From Chryseobacterium indologenes (GTDB lineage: Bacteria; Bacteroidota; Bacteroidia; Flavobacteriales; Weeksellaceae), in contig DJTE01000003.1 of assembly GCA_002439165.1 (NCBI GenBank), forward strand, positions 62,001 through 126,000: a stretch of DNA of 64,000 nucleotides, in the 5' to 3' direction. Shown here one piece after another: positions 1-8,471 of this stretch (positions within the stretch are counted from its first letter, which is position 1; each line of letters starts with the position of its first letter). The notes beneath the pieces were generated by a model. It did no database searches and was not told where the DNA came from. It saw nothing but the letters and a program-made list of their open reading frames with translations. The position numbers were made by a program, and so were the translations under genes.

Positions 1-55
1 GAGCAATATTTACCTCCATTAAAATAAATTTATTATTAATATTAAAAAAATAAAC

Positions 56-493
56 ATGGCAGTATTAGAAGCAGAAAAGTATAATAATGTAATTGATTTT
101 GGAAAAAAAGCAATTAGCAGTTTAAAAGAAAATAATCTTGAGCAGTTTTCAGTATTAGCTGAAGAAGGATGGAACTGCTTTCCGGAACCAAAAAACAATT
201 GGAACCAAGGATACAATTATGCAAAAATGGTTTACAAAGGCTTTTTTAGCCATAAACAATTTGACCAGGCAAAGATTTGGTTGAATAGAATGATAGAAAA
301 CAATAATACTCTTAACTTATTTGATGAAGATGTTTGGTTTGAAACAGCAAAGTATCAATTTGAAACAGCAGATTATAAAGAATCATATAACAAATTAAAA
401 CAGGTAGTAGAAGTCGCAGGTTTCAGATATTTTGAAAATGAAGATCCAAAGTATCTTGAATTTTATAAAAATCCTGAAAAATATTTTGAATGA
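56..493 (+). CDS. TPR-like helical protein, first of a pair
   Basis: A 145-residue soluble protein with no signal peptide or membrane segment. It is rich in Trp, Tyr and Asn and reads as consecutive amphipathic helices, with stretches such as FDQAKIWLNRMIENN and ADYKESYNKLKQVVEVAG that resemble degenerate tetratricopeptide repeats. The start is the ATG in an A-rich leader. The last codons overlap the next gene in an ATGA junction, so the two are probably translationally coupled. Base composition is more AT-rich than the metabolic genes downstream. In Bacteroidota such small TPR-like proteins often sit behind secreted polymorphic toxins as immunity or accessory proteins, but the upstream gene lies outside the window, so that role is only an inference. 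Confidence 0.6.
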   Translation: MAVLEAEKYNNVIDFGKKAISSLKENNLEQFSVLAEEGWNCFPEPKNNWNQGYNYAKMVYKGFFSHKQFDQAKIWLNRMIENNNTLNLFDEDVWFETAKYQFETADYKESYNKLKQVVEVAGFRYFENEDPKYLEFYKNPEKYFE

Positions 494-915
494 TGAGTAT
501 GGAATTGTCTGATGAAAAATATGAAATGATAATGGAATCTTTAGAAAAGGGAGATTTCCTTGTAGATAGAGGCATGTTAAAAGAAGCGCTAAAAAAATAC
601 ATTGAAGCTTTAGAACATATACCAACACCTAAAAATGATTATGAAATAGCATTGCATGTTTACACAGCATTAGGAGATTGCTATTTTAACCTGAAAGATT
701 TTCAAAATTCCTGCAATAATTATAATGAAGCTCTTAAATGTCCTGATGGCTTAAGCCATGGCTATATATGGTTAGGTTTAGGTGAATCATATTTTGAACT
801 TCATGAAGAAAGTAAGGCTCAGGATGCTTTAATGAGTGCCTATATGTTGGAAGGAAAAGAGATATTTAATGGTGAAGAAGACAAATATTTTGATCTGATA
901 AAACCAGGTATTTAG
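490..915 (+). CDS. Tetratricopeptide-repeat protein
   Basis: A 141-residue soluble protein with clearer TPR signatures than its upstream neighbour: LKKYIEALEHI, ALHVYTALGDCYFNLKDFQNSCNNYNEAL and GYIWLGLGESYFEL follow the TPR spacing of small and large residues, giving about three repeats over residues 20-125. It starts at an ATG overlapping the upstream stop; a second in-frame ATG three bases later is also possible. TPR proteins act as protein-binding scaffolds. The tandem arrangement suggests the two proteins work together or are duplicated immunity-type genes, but nothing in the sequence identifies a partner. Confidence 0.7.
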   Translation: MMSMELSDEKYEMIMESLEKGDFLVDRGMLKEALKKYIEALEHIPTPKNDYEIALHVYTALGDCYFNLKDFQNSCNNYNEALKCPDGLSHGYIWLGLGESYFELHEESKAQDALMSAYMLEGKEIFNGEEDKYFDLIKPGI

Positions 916-979
916 AGACTTATTTACAAAATGAAACACTAAGATAATTGCCAGCAATAAAAGGATTCAAACTATTATT

Positions 980-1360
980 GTGCAGGAAATAAAATATAAT
1001 ATTTATAATGATGTTGCTTTAAAAATCTTAAATGATGAAGTAACCTTAAAGAAAATAAGAATAAAGTTTGAAGATGAATCAAGTAAATCAGTATTGAAAG
1101 AAAATACTTCATCCCCGCTTGCTTGGGCCCAATATGCACATGCAAATAATTCATGGTATCCTATCACTACTTTTAACAATAATATACCAGAAATTTGTAT
1201 AAGTTATGGTTGTGAATATATTGTTGTTTCTTTTCCTGATAAGAGATTATTTGAGATCATGAGTTTAACTTATAAAAAAGTTGATGAAAACAGATTGTTT
1301 CTTATGAAGATTTATTTAGGAGAATATAATGGCATTACACAAAATCCACTGAAGATCTAA
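980..1360 (+). CDS. Hypothetical protein, GTG start
   Basis: A 126-residue open frame whose only plausible start is a GTG, because the in-frame TGA lies at 932 and no ATG precedes the conserved-looking N-terminus. There is no signal peptide or membrane segment. The middle (SPLAWAQYAHANNSWYPITT, then IPEICISYGCEYIVVSF) looks like beta-strand-rich globular sequence. I do not recognise the family. It shares AT-rich composition with the TPR pair upstream, so the three may be one accessory block. An overlapping frame just past its stop reads a proline/asparagine-rich string, which could mean it was once longer or is slightly decayed. Confidence 0.45.
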   Translation: MQEIKYNIYNDVALKILNDEVTLKKIRIKFEDESSKSVLKENTSSPLAWAQYAHANNSWYPITTFNNNIPEICISYGCEYIVVSFPDKRLFEIMSLTYKKVDENRLFLMKIYLGEYNGITQNPLKI

Positions 1361-1404
1361 AAAAAACTCTAAGCCACCACCAAACCCAATCCCACCAAAT
1401 CCAA

Positions 1405-2277
1405 ATGAACATTTCAAAATCCATATTCGGTGAAAATATTCCGCTTCTTCAGTTGGAAAACTTCACACAGTCCTACACGCTGAATGTTGAAAATACTTTT
1501 CTGATGGGAAAAGAAAATCCACCCGTTTCTCTGCAAACCGCTTCCAGTCTTGTCGTTAAACAGGAAAAAGAAAATGATTTTCTGTATAATACCATTGAAT
1601 TAACCCATATCACCGGAGATACGGAAAATGACACCATGAAGCCGTTCCTGCTTCAGAGCCTTGCGCTTGCAGACATTTCAAAAAGCCTTTGCATTAAAAG
1701 AAATAAGGATGGAAAAATCCTTTCCGCAGAGAAAAAAGAGAATCTCCGGAGAGACTGGGAATTATGGAAACAGGAAAAGCTTTCCTCTGTTTTTCCGGAA
1801 GAAAAAGACCGGAATACTTTTATTTCCAATTATGAAAAAGGCCTGGAAGATTTTGATGCGGGAATCAGGAAAAATTTACAGTATATTCTCCTGCTTCCCG
1901 AAATATACAGCCTCATTTTCCCACCGAATCAGCATTTTGTATTTCTGTCCGGGCCATTTCAGTTCAGTTCAAGGCTGGCAGGCGGAACGGAGTATATCTA
2001 TCAGCTGAAACTTGTAAAACTGGATGAGGAAAAAGATATACTTTCAGCAGAACTTCATTCTGTTCTCAATAACGAAAACGATCTGTTCAGGAATCATCTG
2101 AAAAAGCTTTATGAAAGCAATCCCGGATTTTCCATCGATCAGTTTGAGTTCAGCATCAGGATCAGATATACCTTTGAAAAATCAACTTCCAGAATTATTC
2201 AGGCTGAACTTTATCTCACGGAAAAAATGCATGACCATCTGGCTTATACGATCGGGATGAAACTGGAATCAATATAA
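1405..2277 (+). CDS. Hypothetical protein (290 aa)
   Basis: A 290-residue soluble protein starting at ATG with no signal peptide. It contains alternating charged helices (roughly residues 100-150, with ENLRRDWELWKQEKLSSVFPEE) and a beta-rich C-terminal half (FVFLSGPFQFSSRLAGGTEY, then FSIDQFEFSIRIRYTFEK). Codon use is closer to the core genes than to the AT-rich frames upstream. I cannot assign a family. It is followed by a gene-free stretch of about 90 bases before the convergent adhesin-like gene. A role linked to the upstream accessory block is possible but unsupported. Confidence 0.6.
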   Translation: MNISKSIFGENIPLLQLENFTQSYTLNVENTFLMGKENPPVSLQTASSLVVKQEKENDFLYNTIELTHITGDTENDTMKPFLLQSLALADISKSLCIKRNKDGKILSAEKKENLRRDWELWKQEKLSSVFPEEKDRNTFISNYEKGLEDFDAGIRKNLQYILLLPEIYSLIFPPNQHFVFLSGPFQFSSRLAGGTEYIYQLKLVKLDEEKDILSAELHSVLNNENDLFRNHLKKLYESNPGFSIDQFEFSIRIRYTFEKSTSRIIQAELYLTEKMHDHLAYTIGMKLESI

Positions 2278-2365
2278 AAGAAATCTTCCCGATCATCCCT
2301 TTGATTTTATGACGGTTTTCAGAATCTATAACTAAAATCAGCTTCCAGTCTTTTATGATTTCAGG

Positions 2366-3748
2366 TTAAAACTCATTAATCATCACATAGAAATGTGTAG
2401 AATAAAGGCTTTCCGGGCTTCCTGAAATATTCGTAAGATTAATGGTAATACTTGAAACAGAGGTCATTCTTGGGTTGGAGATCGAAAAAGAAGAGTTTCC
2501 GGCAAAATCTCCGGCTGGAGAAACTATGATGGCGGCTCTTGTAGAACCAGGCTGCAGATTGGCAGGAACCGGGATTTCCATAGTTACGGATTTCCCTGCC
2601 GGAAGATTGTTTACCGAAACCGAAGGCCATGTTTCAAAGCTGATCTGGTTCTTCTGTACGCTTCCTCTTTCACCTACTTTATAGGATCCGTTCACATCCA
2701 GTTTTGCAGAAGTATTGGGAGTTCCTGTTCCAATTCCCACATTGGCATTCCCGTTTCCTATAATGATGGCATTTGCCTGGGACGTAGAAGCTCCATAGCC
2801 TATTGCCGTAGAAAACTGTCCCAGTGCCTGAGCTCCCGATCCTACTGCCGTAGAATTCTGATTATTGGTCTGTGTATTATATCCTACTGCTGTTTCACTG
2901 TTCGAAGCTGTTTTCGCATTATATCCGACTGCCGTAGACTGAAAACCTGATGCAGCCGAGTTTTTCCCCAAAGCAGTAGCATCATTTGTGGTTGTTTTCG
3001 CATTATATCCCAGAGCAACAGACTGGAAACCTGATGCGTCAGCGTTATTTCCTATTGCCGTAGCCTCATTTACGGTAACTTTAGCGTTGTACCCCACTGC
3101 TGTTGACTGATATCCTGAAATTTTTGAGTTGGCTCCCAAAGCCACAGACTCATTGGCGGTTACCGAAGTATTGGTTCCGATGGCAATTCCCTGATAGGCA
3201 CTACTGGAATTTCCCAGAGCAATACCATTCTGGGAGGCATTCGCATTGGTCCCGAAACTTACAGAATTGTTTACCCCTAATCTTCCTACCGAAACTGAAT
3301 TTACTTTAAACACAAGGTCATCAGAAGTATTGGTTCCCAGAGAAAGATTCGTATTCGCCCCTCCGGAATTTCCGCTGTTGGATGCTGAATTGTTCCAGGC
3401 AGACATAGGCGTAATCCCTCCTCCTCCGTTTGATCCGTTTCCGTTATTTCCGGAAGTTGTAGAAAGCATATTCCATTTGGAAGCATTCCAGTAATAAAAC
3501 CCTTTTTCAGCTAAAGCTCCGCTGCCATTATTCCATACAATAAGCCCGTCCGCAGGATTCTGAATGGTTGTACGATCCGTTAATGAAACCAACGCCACAC
3601 TTGGCAGTAATATTCCTTTATCTTTTGAACTGATCTGCAGCATTGCGGAAGAATCAGGACTTGAAGTCCCTATCCCCACCTGGGCCTTTGAAAAAACAGA
3701 GATTAGCAAAAAGACAAAGAAAGGCGAAAGTTTACATTTTCTGAACAT
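2366..3748 (-). CDS. Secreted protein with YadA-like head repeats
   Basis: A 460-residue exported protein. Residues 1-22 are a signal peptide ending near SKAQ, followed by the QVGIGTSSPDSSAMLQIS segment common at the start of flavobacterial exported structural proteins. A glycine/asparagine linker lies around 100-140. Residues about 160-335 form a run of roughly 14-residue repeats of the AVGYNA / ALGxNS / AIGxxA type, the left-handed beta-roll motif of YadA/Hia trimeric autotransporter heads. A beta-rich domain of about 100 residues follows. There is no trimeric autotransporter membrane anchor, and no clear T9SS sorting domain, so how it stays at the surface is unknown. A TAnnTTTG element lies just upstream on its strand. 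Confidence 0.8.
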   Translation of the reverse strand: MFRKCKLSPFFVFLLISVFSKAQVGIGTSSPDSSAMLQISSKDKGILLPSVALVSLTDRTTIQNPADGLIVWNNGSGALAEKGFYYWNASKWNMLSTTSGNNGNGSNGGGGITPMSAWNNSASNSGNSGGANTNLSLGTNTSDDLVFKVNSVSVGRLGVNNSVSFGTNANASQNGIALGNSSSAYQGIAIGTNTSVTANESVALGANSKISGYQSTAVGYNAKVTVNEATAIGNNADASGFQSVALGYNAKTTTNDATALGKNSAASGFQSTAVGYNAKTASNSETAVGYNTQTNNQNSTAVGSGAQALGQFSTAIGYGASTSQANAIIIGNGNANVGIGTGTPNTSAKLDVNGSYKVGERGSVQKNQISFETWPSVSVNNLPAGKSVTMEIPVPANLQPGSTRAAIIVSPAGDFAGNSSFSISNPRMTSVSSITINLTNISGSPESLYSTHFYVMINEF

Positions 3749-3777
3749 CGTATTGTTTTTGTTTATTTTGAAGGGTG

Positions 3778-3785
3778 CAAATATA
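3778..3785 (-). promoter_or_regulatory. Promoter -7 element of the YadA-like gene
   Basis: On the minus strand the site reads TATATTTG, matching the Bacteroidota housekeeping -7 consensus TAnnTTTG. It lies about 30 bases before the ATG of the adhesin-like gene. Confidence 0.55.
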
Positions 3786-4012
3786 CGAATTTTTCAATAA
3801 AACAACAATTATTTTGAAAATTCAATAATAAAAACACCTTTGAGTGAGTAAAAACACAGTTAATCACAATAAAATGAAACATTTCAAACCTTTAGACACC
3901 CGAAAAACGGCCTTATAAGCTATTTTAAGCAGGATTAAACTTAAAAAAAACCTAAAAATAAATTACATTATTCTCAATAAAATTCACCAAAAATTGAGTA
4001 AAACAAAATTTA

Positions 4013-4570
4013 TCACCATCTGATGAAACAGTTTTTTAGATGATCATTCACCATTCCGGTAGCCTGCATGTGAGCGTACACCACAGTTGATCCCATAAAC
4101 TTAAACCCGCGCTTTTTAAGATCTTTCGCCAAAGCATCAGAAATTTCCGTTACTGCCGGAATATCAGATAATGTTTCAGGAATGTTATCTATGGGCTTCC
4201 CTCCTGTAAAACCCCAGATATACTCAGAAAAGCTTCCGAACTCTTCCTGTACTTCCATAAACCGCTGTGCATTGTTTACGGTTGCTTTTATTTTAAGTCT
4301 GTTCCTTATAATTCCGGGGTCCAGCATAAGTGTCTCCGTTTTTTCTTCAGAATAAAGGGCTATTTTCCGGTAATCAAAATCATCAAAGGCTTTCCTGAAA
4401 TTCTCCCGTTTGGAAAGAACCGTATACCAGCTCAATCCTGCCTGGAAACTTTCAAGAACGAGAAATTCAAAAATAGTATGATCATCAAAAACAGGTTTTC
4501 CCCATTCTTCATCGTGGTATTTGCGGTAGAGATCGTCTTTCTCACACCATCCGCAGCGAATTTTTTCCAT
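4013..4570 (-). CDS. tag: DNA-3-methyladenine glycosylase I
   Basis: A 185-residue cytoplasmic repair enzyme that excises 3-methyladenine from alkylated DNA. It matches the Tag family over its whole length. The N-terminal RCGWC and YHDEEWG motifs and the C-terminal NDHLKNC motif supply the zinc ligands (C6, H19, H177, C181). The E40 in VLESFQAGLSW corresponds to the conserved glutamate of the base pocket, and KKRGFKFMGSTVVYAHMQA is a family hallmark. It is monocistronic, with about 210 gene-free bases upstream. No unusual features. Confidence 0.95.
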   Translation of the reverse strand: MEKIRCGWCEKDDLYRKYHDEEWGKPVFDDHTIFEFLVLESFQAGLSWYTVLSKRENFRKAFDDFDYRKIALYSEEKTETLMLDPGIIRNRLKIKATVNNAQRFMEVQEEFGSFSEYIWGFTGGKPIDNIPETLSDIPAVTEISDALAKDLKKRGFKFMGSTVVYAHMQATGMVNDHLKNCFIRW

Positions 4571-4826
4571 AGAGTTTTATTTTATCATAAACCTGAGCCC
4601 GGGGTATAAAATCAGGAAACCGGAAAGAGGCCGGAAGTTATTAACCTAAGTATTAAAAGCCATTTCCAACGGTATAAATCAAAATTTATTCTCCCGCACT
4701 GAGGTTACTAAAGATACATCCGATTGAGAAAAGAATAACAAAAGATTAAGAAAAATTTAACAGTGTTCCTATGTTTTAGGAATGGTTCTTGTTTATTTAT
4801 TACCACACAACAAAATATTTTACATT

Positions 4827-5126
4827 ATGAACAATTCAGAGTACAACAAAGCGGAAAATGCAGTTAATAACACAGAAAACTCATTAAAAAATGCAGCAGA
4901 TAATGCAAAGTGGAAAATTGAGGAGCTGGCGGATAAGGCAAAGGAGTATATCAATGAAAAACGGGCCAATGATGAGGAGGCAAAGCAGGAAGACTGGTTG
5001 GACAGGGTGAAAAATAATGTTTCGGATGCATGGGATGATATTAAAGATAAAGCTAATGATGCATGGGAAAAAACCAAAGATGCAGCTGAAGATGTGAAAG
5101 CGGAATGGAACAAGAAAACCAATTAA
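4827..5126 (+). CDS. Small amphipathic helical protein
   Basis: A 99-residue acidic/lysine-rich protein starting at ATG 4827 (MNNSEYNKAENAVNN). An upstream in-frame start at 4782 would add a hydrophobic tail unlike the rest, so I reject it. The sequence is almost entirely heptad-like and 11-mer amphipathic helix, with repeated AWDDIKDKANDAWEKTKDAAEDVKAEW-type periodicity. It resembles LEA/YtxH-like or CsbD-like stress proteins in composition. No signal peptide or catalytic motif. A role in stress protection is an inference from composition only. It is followed by a hairpin terminator. Confidence 0.75.
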   Translation: MNNSEYNKAENAVNNTENSLKNAADNAKWKIEELADKAKEYINEKRANDEEAKQEDWLDRVKNNVSDAWDDIKDKANDAWEKTKDAAEDVKAEWNKKTN

Positions 5127-5154
5127 AATTTCAGTCATATAAATATTTTCAAGA

Positions 5155-5190
5155 AAATGGAGCTTTAAATTGATAAGGCTCCATTTTTAT
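5155..5190 (+). terminator. Rho-independent terminator
   Basis: AAATGGAGC and GCTCCATTT form a 9-bp stem around a 14-base loop, followed by a T-rich tract. It ends the small helical protein transcript and lies just before the fabI promoter. Confidence 0.65.
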
Positions 5191-5214
5191 TATGCCCCAA
5201 ACACAAATTATTGC

Positions 5215-5222
5215 TACATTTG
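5215..5222 (+). promoter_or_regulatory. Promoter -7 element of fabI
   Basis: The site reads TACATTTG, matching TAnnTTTG, 24 bases before the fabI ATG. No clear TTG -33 element was seen at the usual spacing. Confidence 0.5.
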
Positions 5223-5246
5223 TAGGAATATAAACATTAAAGAATT

Positions 5247-6059
5247 ATGTCATACGGTTTACTTAAAGGCAAAAAGGGAATTATTTTTGGTGCCCTTAAT
5301 GAACAATCTATCGCATGGAAAGTTGCTGAAAGATGCCATGAAGAAGGAGCTGAATTTATCCTTTCTAATGCTCCTATCGCAATGAGAATGGGAGAATTGA
5401 ATGCTTTAGCTGAAAAAACAGGATCTGAAGTAATTGGAGCAGATGCCACTTCTGTAGAAGATCTTGAAAAACTTTTTGATGCCGCTGTTGCTAAATTTGG
5501 TAAAATAGACTTCATCCTTCACTCTATCGGAATGTCCGTGAATGTAAGAAAAGGAAAACACTATACAGAAATGAATTACGACTGGTTGGAAAAAGGATGG
5601 GATGTTTCCGCGGTTTCTTTCCACAAAGTAATGCGTGTAGCATGGGAAAAAGACTGTATGAACGAATGGGGAAGCATTCTGGCCCTTACGTATATTGCAG
5701 CCCAGAGAACATTCCCGGATTACAACGATATGTCTGACAACAAAGCTTATCTGGAAAGTATTGCAAGAACTTTCGGAAACTATTGGGGAGAAAGAAAAGT
5801 ACGTGTAAATACGGTTTCCCAGTCTCCTACAATGACTACTGCAGGTAGCGGTGTGAAAGGTTTCGGAGGATTCCTGGGATACGCTGAAGATATGTCTCCG
5901 CTAGGAAATGCTACCGCCCTGGAGTGCGCAGATTACTGTGTTACTCTTTTCTCTGATCTTACCCGAAAAGTAACGATGCAGAACCTTTTCCACGACGGAG
6001 GCTTCAGCAGTTCAGGAGTAACTCAGAAAGTGATTAATAAATATAATATTGAAGGCTAA
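5247..6059 (+). CDS. fabI: Enoyl-ACP reductase, NADH-dependent
   Basis: A 270-residue cytoplasmic enzyme that reduces trans-2-enoyl-ACP in the last step of each fatty acid elongation cycle. It is a divergent short-chain dehydrogenase: the N-terminal GIIFGALNEQSIAWKVAE is the FabI nucleotide-binding version of the Rossmann motif. The catalytic pattern Y149, Y159 and K166 (TYIAAQ, PDYN, NKAYLES) matches the FabI Tyr-x6-Tyr-x6-Lys arrangement. Length is normal for the family. It is a single-gene unit between its own promoter and a strong terminator. Confidence 0.97.
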   Translation: MSYGLLKGKKGIIFGALNEQSIAWKVAERCHEEGAEFILSNAPIAMRMGELNALAEKTGSEVIGADATSVEDLEKLFDAAVAKFGKIDFILHSIGMSVNVRKGKHYTEMNYDWLEKGWDVSAVSFHKVMRVAWEKDCMNEWGSILALTYIAAQRTFPDYNDMSDNKAYLESIARTFGNYWGERKVRVNTVSQSPTMTTAGSGVKGFGGFLGYAEDMSPLGNATALECADYCVTLFSDLTRKVTMQNLFHDGGFSSSGVTQKVINKYNIEG

Positions 6060-6086
6060 TCAGCCATTCCTATTTTTAATAAAACA

Positions 6087-6119
6087 AAGAGGTCGTCTTC
6101 ACAGATGACCTCTTATTTT
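6087..6119 (+). terminator. Terminator of fabI
   Basis: AAGAGGTC pairs with GACCTCTT across a 12-base loop that can itself pair, followed by TATTTTT. Confidence 0.75.
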
Positions 6120-6225
6120 TGAAGAAAATTCTATATGGTCTTAAATGAAAGTTTTCAATTTACCATTTTAAAGGGTTTCTCTCGAATAATTAATATTTAA
6201 TTGCCTGCTTCTGCAAAATATGAAA

Positions 6226-6850
6226 AAAATAAACGCAAAGTTGATGATTAATACCGTTGATTTCAGGTTCTAAAAAAACTTGCTGAAAATCCTGGATTTT
6301 CTGGCGCCTTAAAAGCAGCATAATGATAACAAGAACCTTGCTCCATTGCGTAAATCCAACAAAAATCTGCTCAATCTGCAGAATCTGCGAGATTGAAAAT
6401 ATCTTATACACTGATTTTTATTAATTGGGTAAAATCTATCATTATCGTCTGTGAAATGCGCGGAATCTGTGGGAAATATTTTTACCTCGAATTCATTAAT
6501 GTTAAAAAATAAACGCAAAGTTCATGATTGATACCGTTGATTTCAGGGGGCAAAAAGTAGAATCAACTCCGTTGATTCAATGAAGCGGTGATTAGCCTTC
6601 GGCTGTTTTAATCTTAAAATACTCGGTTGCGGTTCTAAAAAATTTGCTGAAAATCCTGGATTTTCTTGCGCCTTAAAAGCGGTATGATAATAAAAAAATC
6701 CTTGCTCCATTGCGTAAATCCAACAAAGAATCTGCTCAATCAGCAGAATCTGCGAGATTGAAAATATTTTATACACTGATTTTTATTAATTGGGTAAAAT
6801 CTATCATTATCATCTCCGAAATCCGCGGAATCTGTGGGAAACTTTAGATT
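6226..6850 (-). repeat. Two diverged copies of a dispersed repeat
   Basis: Two copies lie head to tail, at about 6226-6506 and 6507-6850. Both begin with AAACGCAAAGTT and share TGAAAATCCTGGATTTTCT, CTTGCTCCATTGCGTAAATCC and CTGATTTTTATTAATTGGG blocks. The second copy has an extra block of about 85 bases containing GAATCAAC-TCC-GTTGATTC, a perfect hairpin, that the first lacks. Read on the minus strand, the core matches the tandem array at 33.3-34.4 kb. The short open frames here are not genes. This fills the space between fabI and the polysaccharide locus. Confidence 0.85.
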
Positions 6851-6886
6851 TACCATAAAAAAAGACTGACTTCGAAAAGCCAGCCT
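6849..6886 (-). terminator. Terminator of the polysaccharide operon
   Basis: On the minus strand GGCTGGC and GTCAGTC form a 7-bp stem with two G-U pairs, followed by a run of seven T. It lies just beyond the last gene of the operon. Confidence 0.6.
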
Positions 6887-6910
6887 GTAAAAAAATAATC
6901 AATATAAAGT

Positions 6911-8350
6911 TTATATAATTACGGTCTGTATAGAATGTGCCGGAGCAGACAGTTTTGCAGACATTCCTTCAATCCACAGATTGGTTTCAATATCATTATC
7001 GGAATCATTCATAATTACGGTCACCAGTTGTCCGTTTTCATTCATAAAAGTCGTTGAAGTCAAAGCTGCCCTGTTAGAAGAACTTCCGATTCTCTGTGCG
7101 TTCGGCTTGATGAATTTTGAAACATGCCCTACATAATAATATTCGTAGGTATAATGTACTTCACCTGTTTTGGTATCGGCAATAATAGGTGCAAAGCAGA
7201 AGTTTCCGACGTGGTTCGGGCCTCCCGTTTCATCCAGAAGCACGTTCCAGTCTGTCCATAAAGCGGTTCCCTTATTGAAATCATTCAGCATATTTCTTCC
7301 GTAAAGCTCACCAAGACTTACATCGTAAATCCTTGACATGCTGAACTGTTCTTTACAGCCTTCCGTGAAAGCCAGGAACTTGTCGGGAAATGCTCTCTGG
7401 GTTTCCGCTAAATTATCAAACAGCTGGGTTTTGTTATTCCAGGTTTCATACCAGTGGTACCCGATTCCGTGAGCATATTTTGATGTTTCAGGATCACTTA
7501 AAGTGGTGGTTGCCCTCTGGTAGATAAGATCCCTGTTATGGTCCCAGATCATGACTTTTTTATCTTTATAGCCGTTTTTCCAGAGTGTAGGTCCCAGATT
7601 GTTTTTAAGGAAATCTCCTTCTTCCTCCGCGGAATAGATGCAGGATTCCCAGGTTTGCGTAGCCATCGGCTCATTCTGAATGGTCAGCCCCCAGATATTA
7701 ATTCCTCTTTTTTCATATTCTTTCATGAATTTAATATAATAATCGGCCCAGGTCTGGTAATACCGGTTTTCCAGCCTTCCTCCTTTGAACAGGCTTTTGT
7801 TGGACTTCATCCATGCCGGCGGACTCCAGGGTGAAAAATAGAATGTAAAATCTTTCCCAATTGCCTTCTGAGCTTCTTTGATCATCGGGATCTTGTACTT
7901 TTCATCATGGGCGATACTGAACGACTTCAGAGAAGTATCGTTATCCGTTACATAAGTATAGGAATCACTGGAAAAATCACAGGAATTCATATTGGTACGG
8001 ACTACGGTGTATCCCAGACCGTTTTTTCCGAAATAAGCATCAATGATCTCTTTCTGCTTATCTTTAGGCATTTTGTAAAATGTTTCTGCAGAAGCATCGG
8101 TAACCGCCCCTCCTATCCCGATCAGTTTCTGATATCTGAAATCAGGATCTACAAAAATACAGGCATCCGTTTCTTTCGGCTGTCCGAATTTTTCAAATTT
8201 CACGGTTCCTTTGTCTGCCATTTTCTCGCTGGTTCTGGAATTGGTCAGAATCACCTTAGCCGTTTTTCCTGCATTTTTCTTCCAGTAGTTCTGTGCGTTC
8301 ACGTTCAAGACAGCTCCTGCTGCCAGACAGCTTACGATTAGTTTTTTCAT
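6911..8350 (-). CDS. GH30 glycoside hydrolase, exported
   Basis: A 479-residue exported hydrolase (signal peptide to about NVNAQ20) of the GH30 glucosylceramidase-like family. The (beta/alpha)8 domain holds the acid/base E227 in TIQNEP and the nucleophile E330 in AFTEGC, both in family context, with YFSPWSPPAWMK before the acid/base. A small beta-sandwich closes the C-terminus. GH30 members in Bacteroidota cleave beta-1,6-glucan or related beta-glucosides. It is the most downstream gene of the locus, 121 bases after the GH3 gene, so it may also be transcribed separately. It lacks a lipobox, so it is probably periplasmic, unlike the lipoprotein GH30 paralogue two genes upstream. Confidence 0.9.
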   Translation of the reverse strand: MKKLIVSCLAAGAVLNVNAQNYWKKNAGKTAKVILTNSRTSEKMADKGTVKFEKFGQPKETDACIFVDPDFRYQKLIGIGGAVTDASAETFYKMPKDKQKEIIDAYFGKNGLGYTVVRTNMNSCDFSSDSYTYVTDNDTSLKSFSIAHDEKYKIPMIKEAQKAIGKDFTFYFSPWSPPAWMKSNKSLFKGGRLENRYYQTWADYYIKFMKEYEKRGINIWGLTIQNEPMATQTWESCIYSAEEEGDFLKNNLGPTLWKNGYKDKKVMIWDHNRDLIYQRATTTLSDPETSKYAHGIGYHWYETWNNKTQLFDNLAETQRAFPDKFLAFTEGCKEQFSMSRIYDVSLGELYGRNMLNDFNKGTALWTDWNVLLDETGGPNHVGNFCFAPIIADTKTGEVHYTYEYYYVGHVSKFIKPNAQRIGSSSNRAALTSTTFMNENGQLVTVIMNDSDNDIETNLWIEGMSAKLSAPAHSIQTVII

Positions 8351-8471
8351 ATCTTTCTCTCTTTTCGGACGAATTGTCCTCGCTTCATTATTTTTAATTT
8401 ATCAACAGGCCAAAACCTATTTTCTCCATGTATTCCGCAGACTTTAAAATCAACTGCAAATATCCTTTTTT

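Noticed and set aside
2760..3230. CRISPR-like or tandem DNA repeat in the YadA-like gene
   Set aside because: The periodicity of about 42 bases is coding: it reflects a 14-residue protein repeat in one open frame.
4782..4826. Longer start for the small helical protein
   Set aside because: The extra residues form a hydrophobic stretch unlike the family-like helical protein, and a better ATG follows at 4827.
6190..6776. Small genes in the repeat next to fabI
   Set aside because: The short frames differ between the two copies and are low-complexity, so they are by-products of repeat sequence.
7538..7834. Opposite-strand frames inside GH30, GH3 and SusC genes
   Set aside because: They lie wholly in confident genes with catalytic motifs, and lack recognisable domains or signals.
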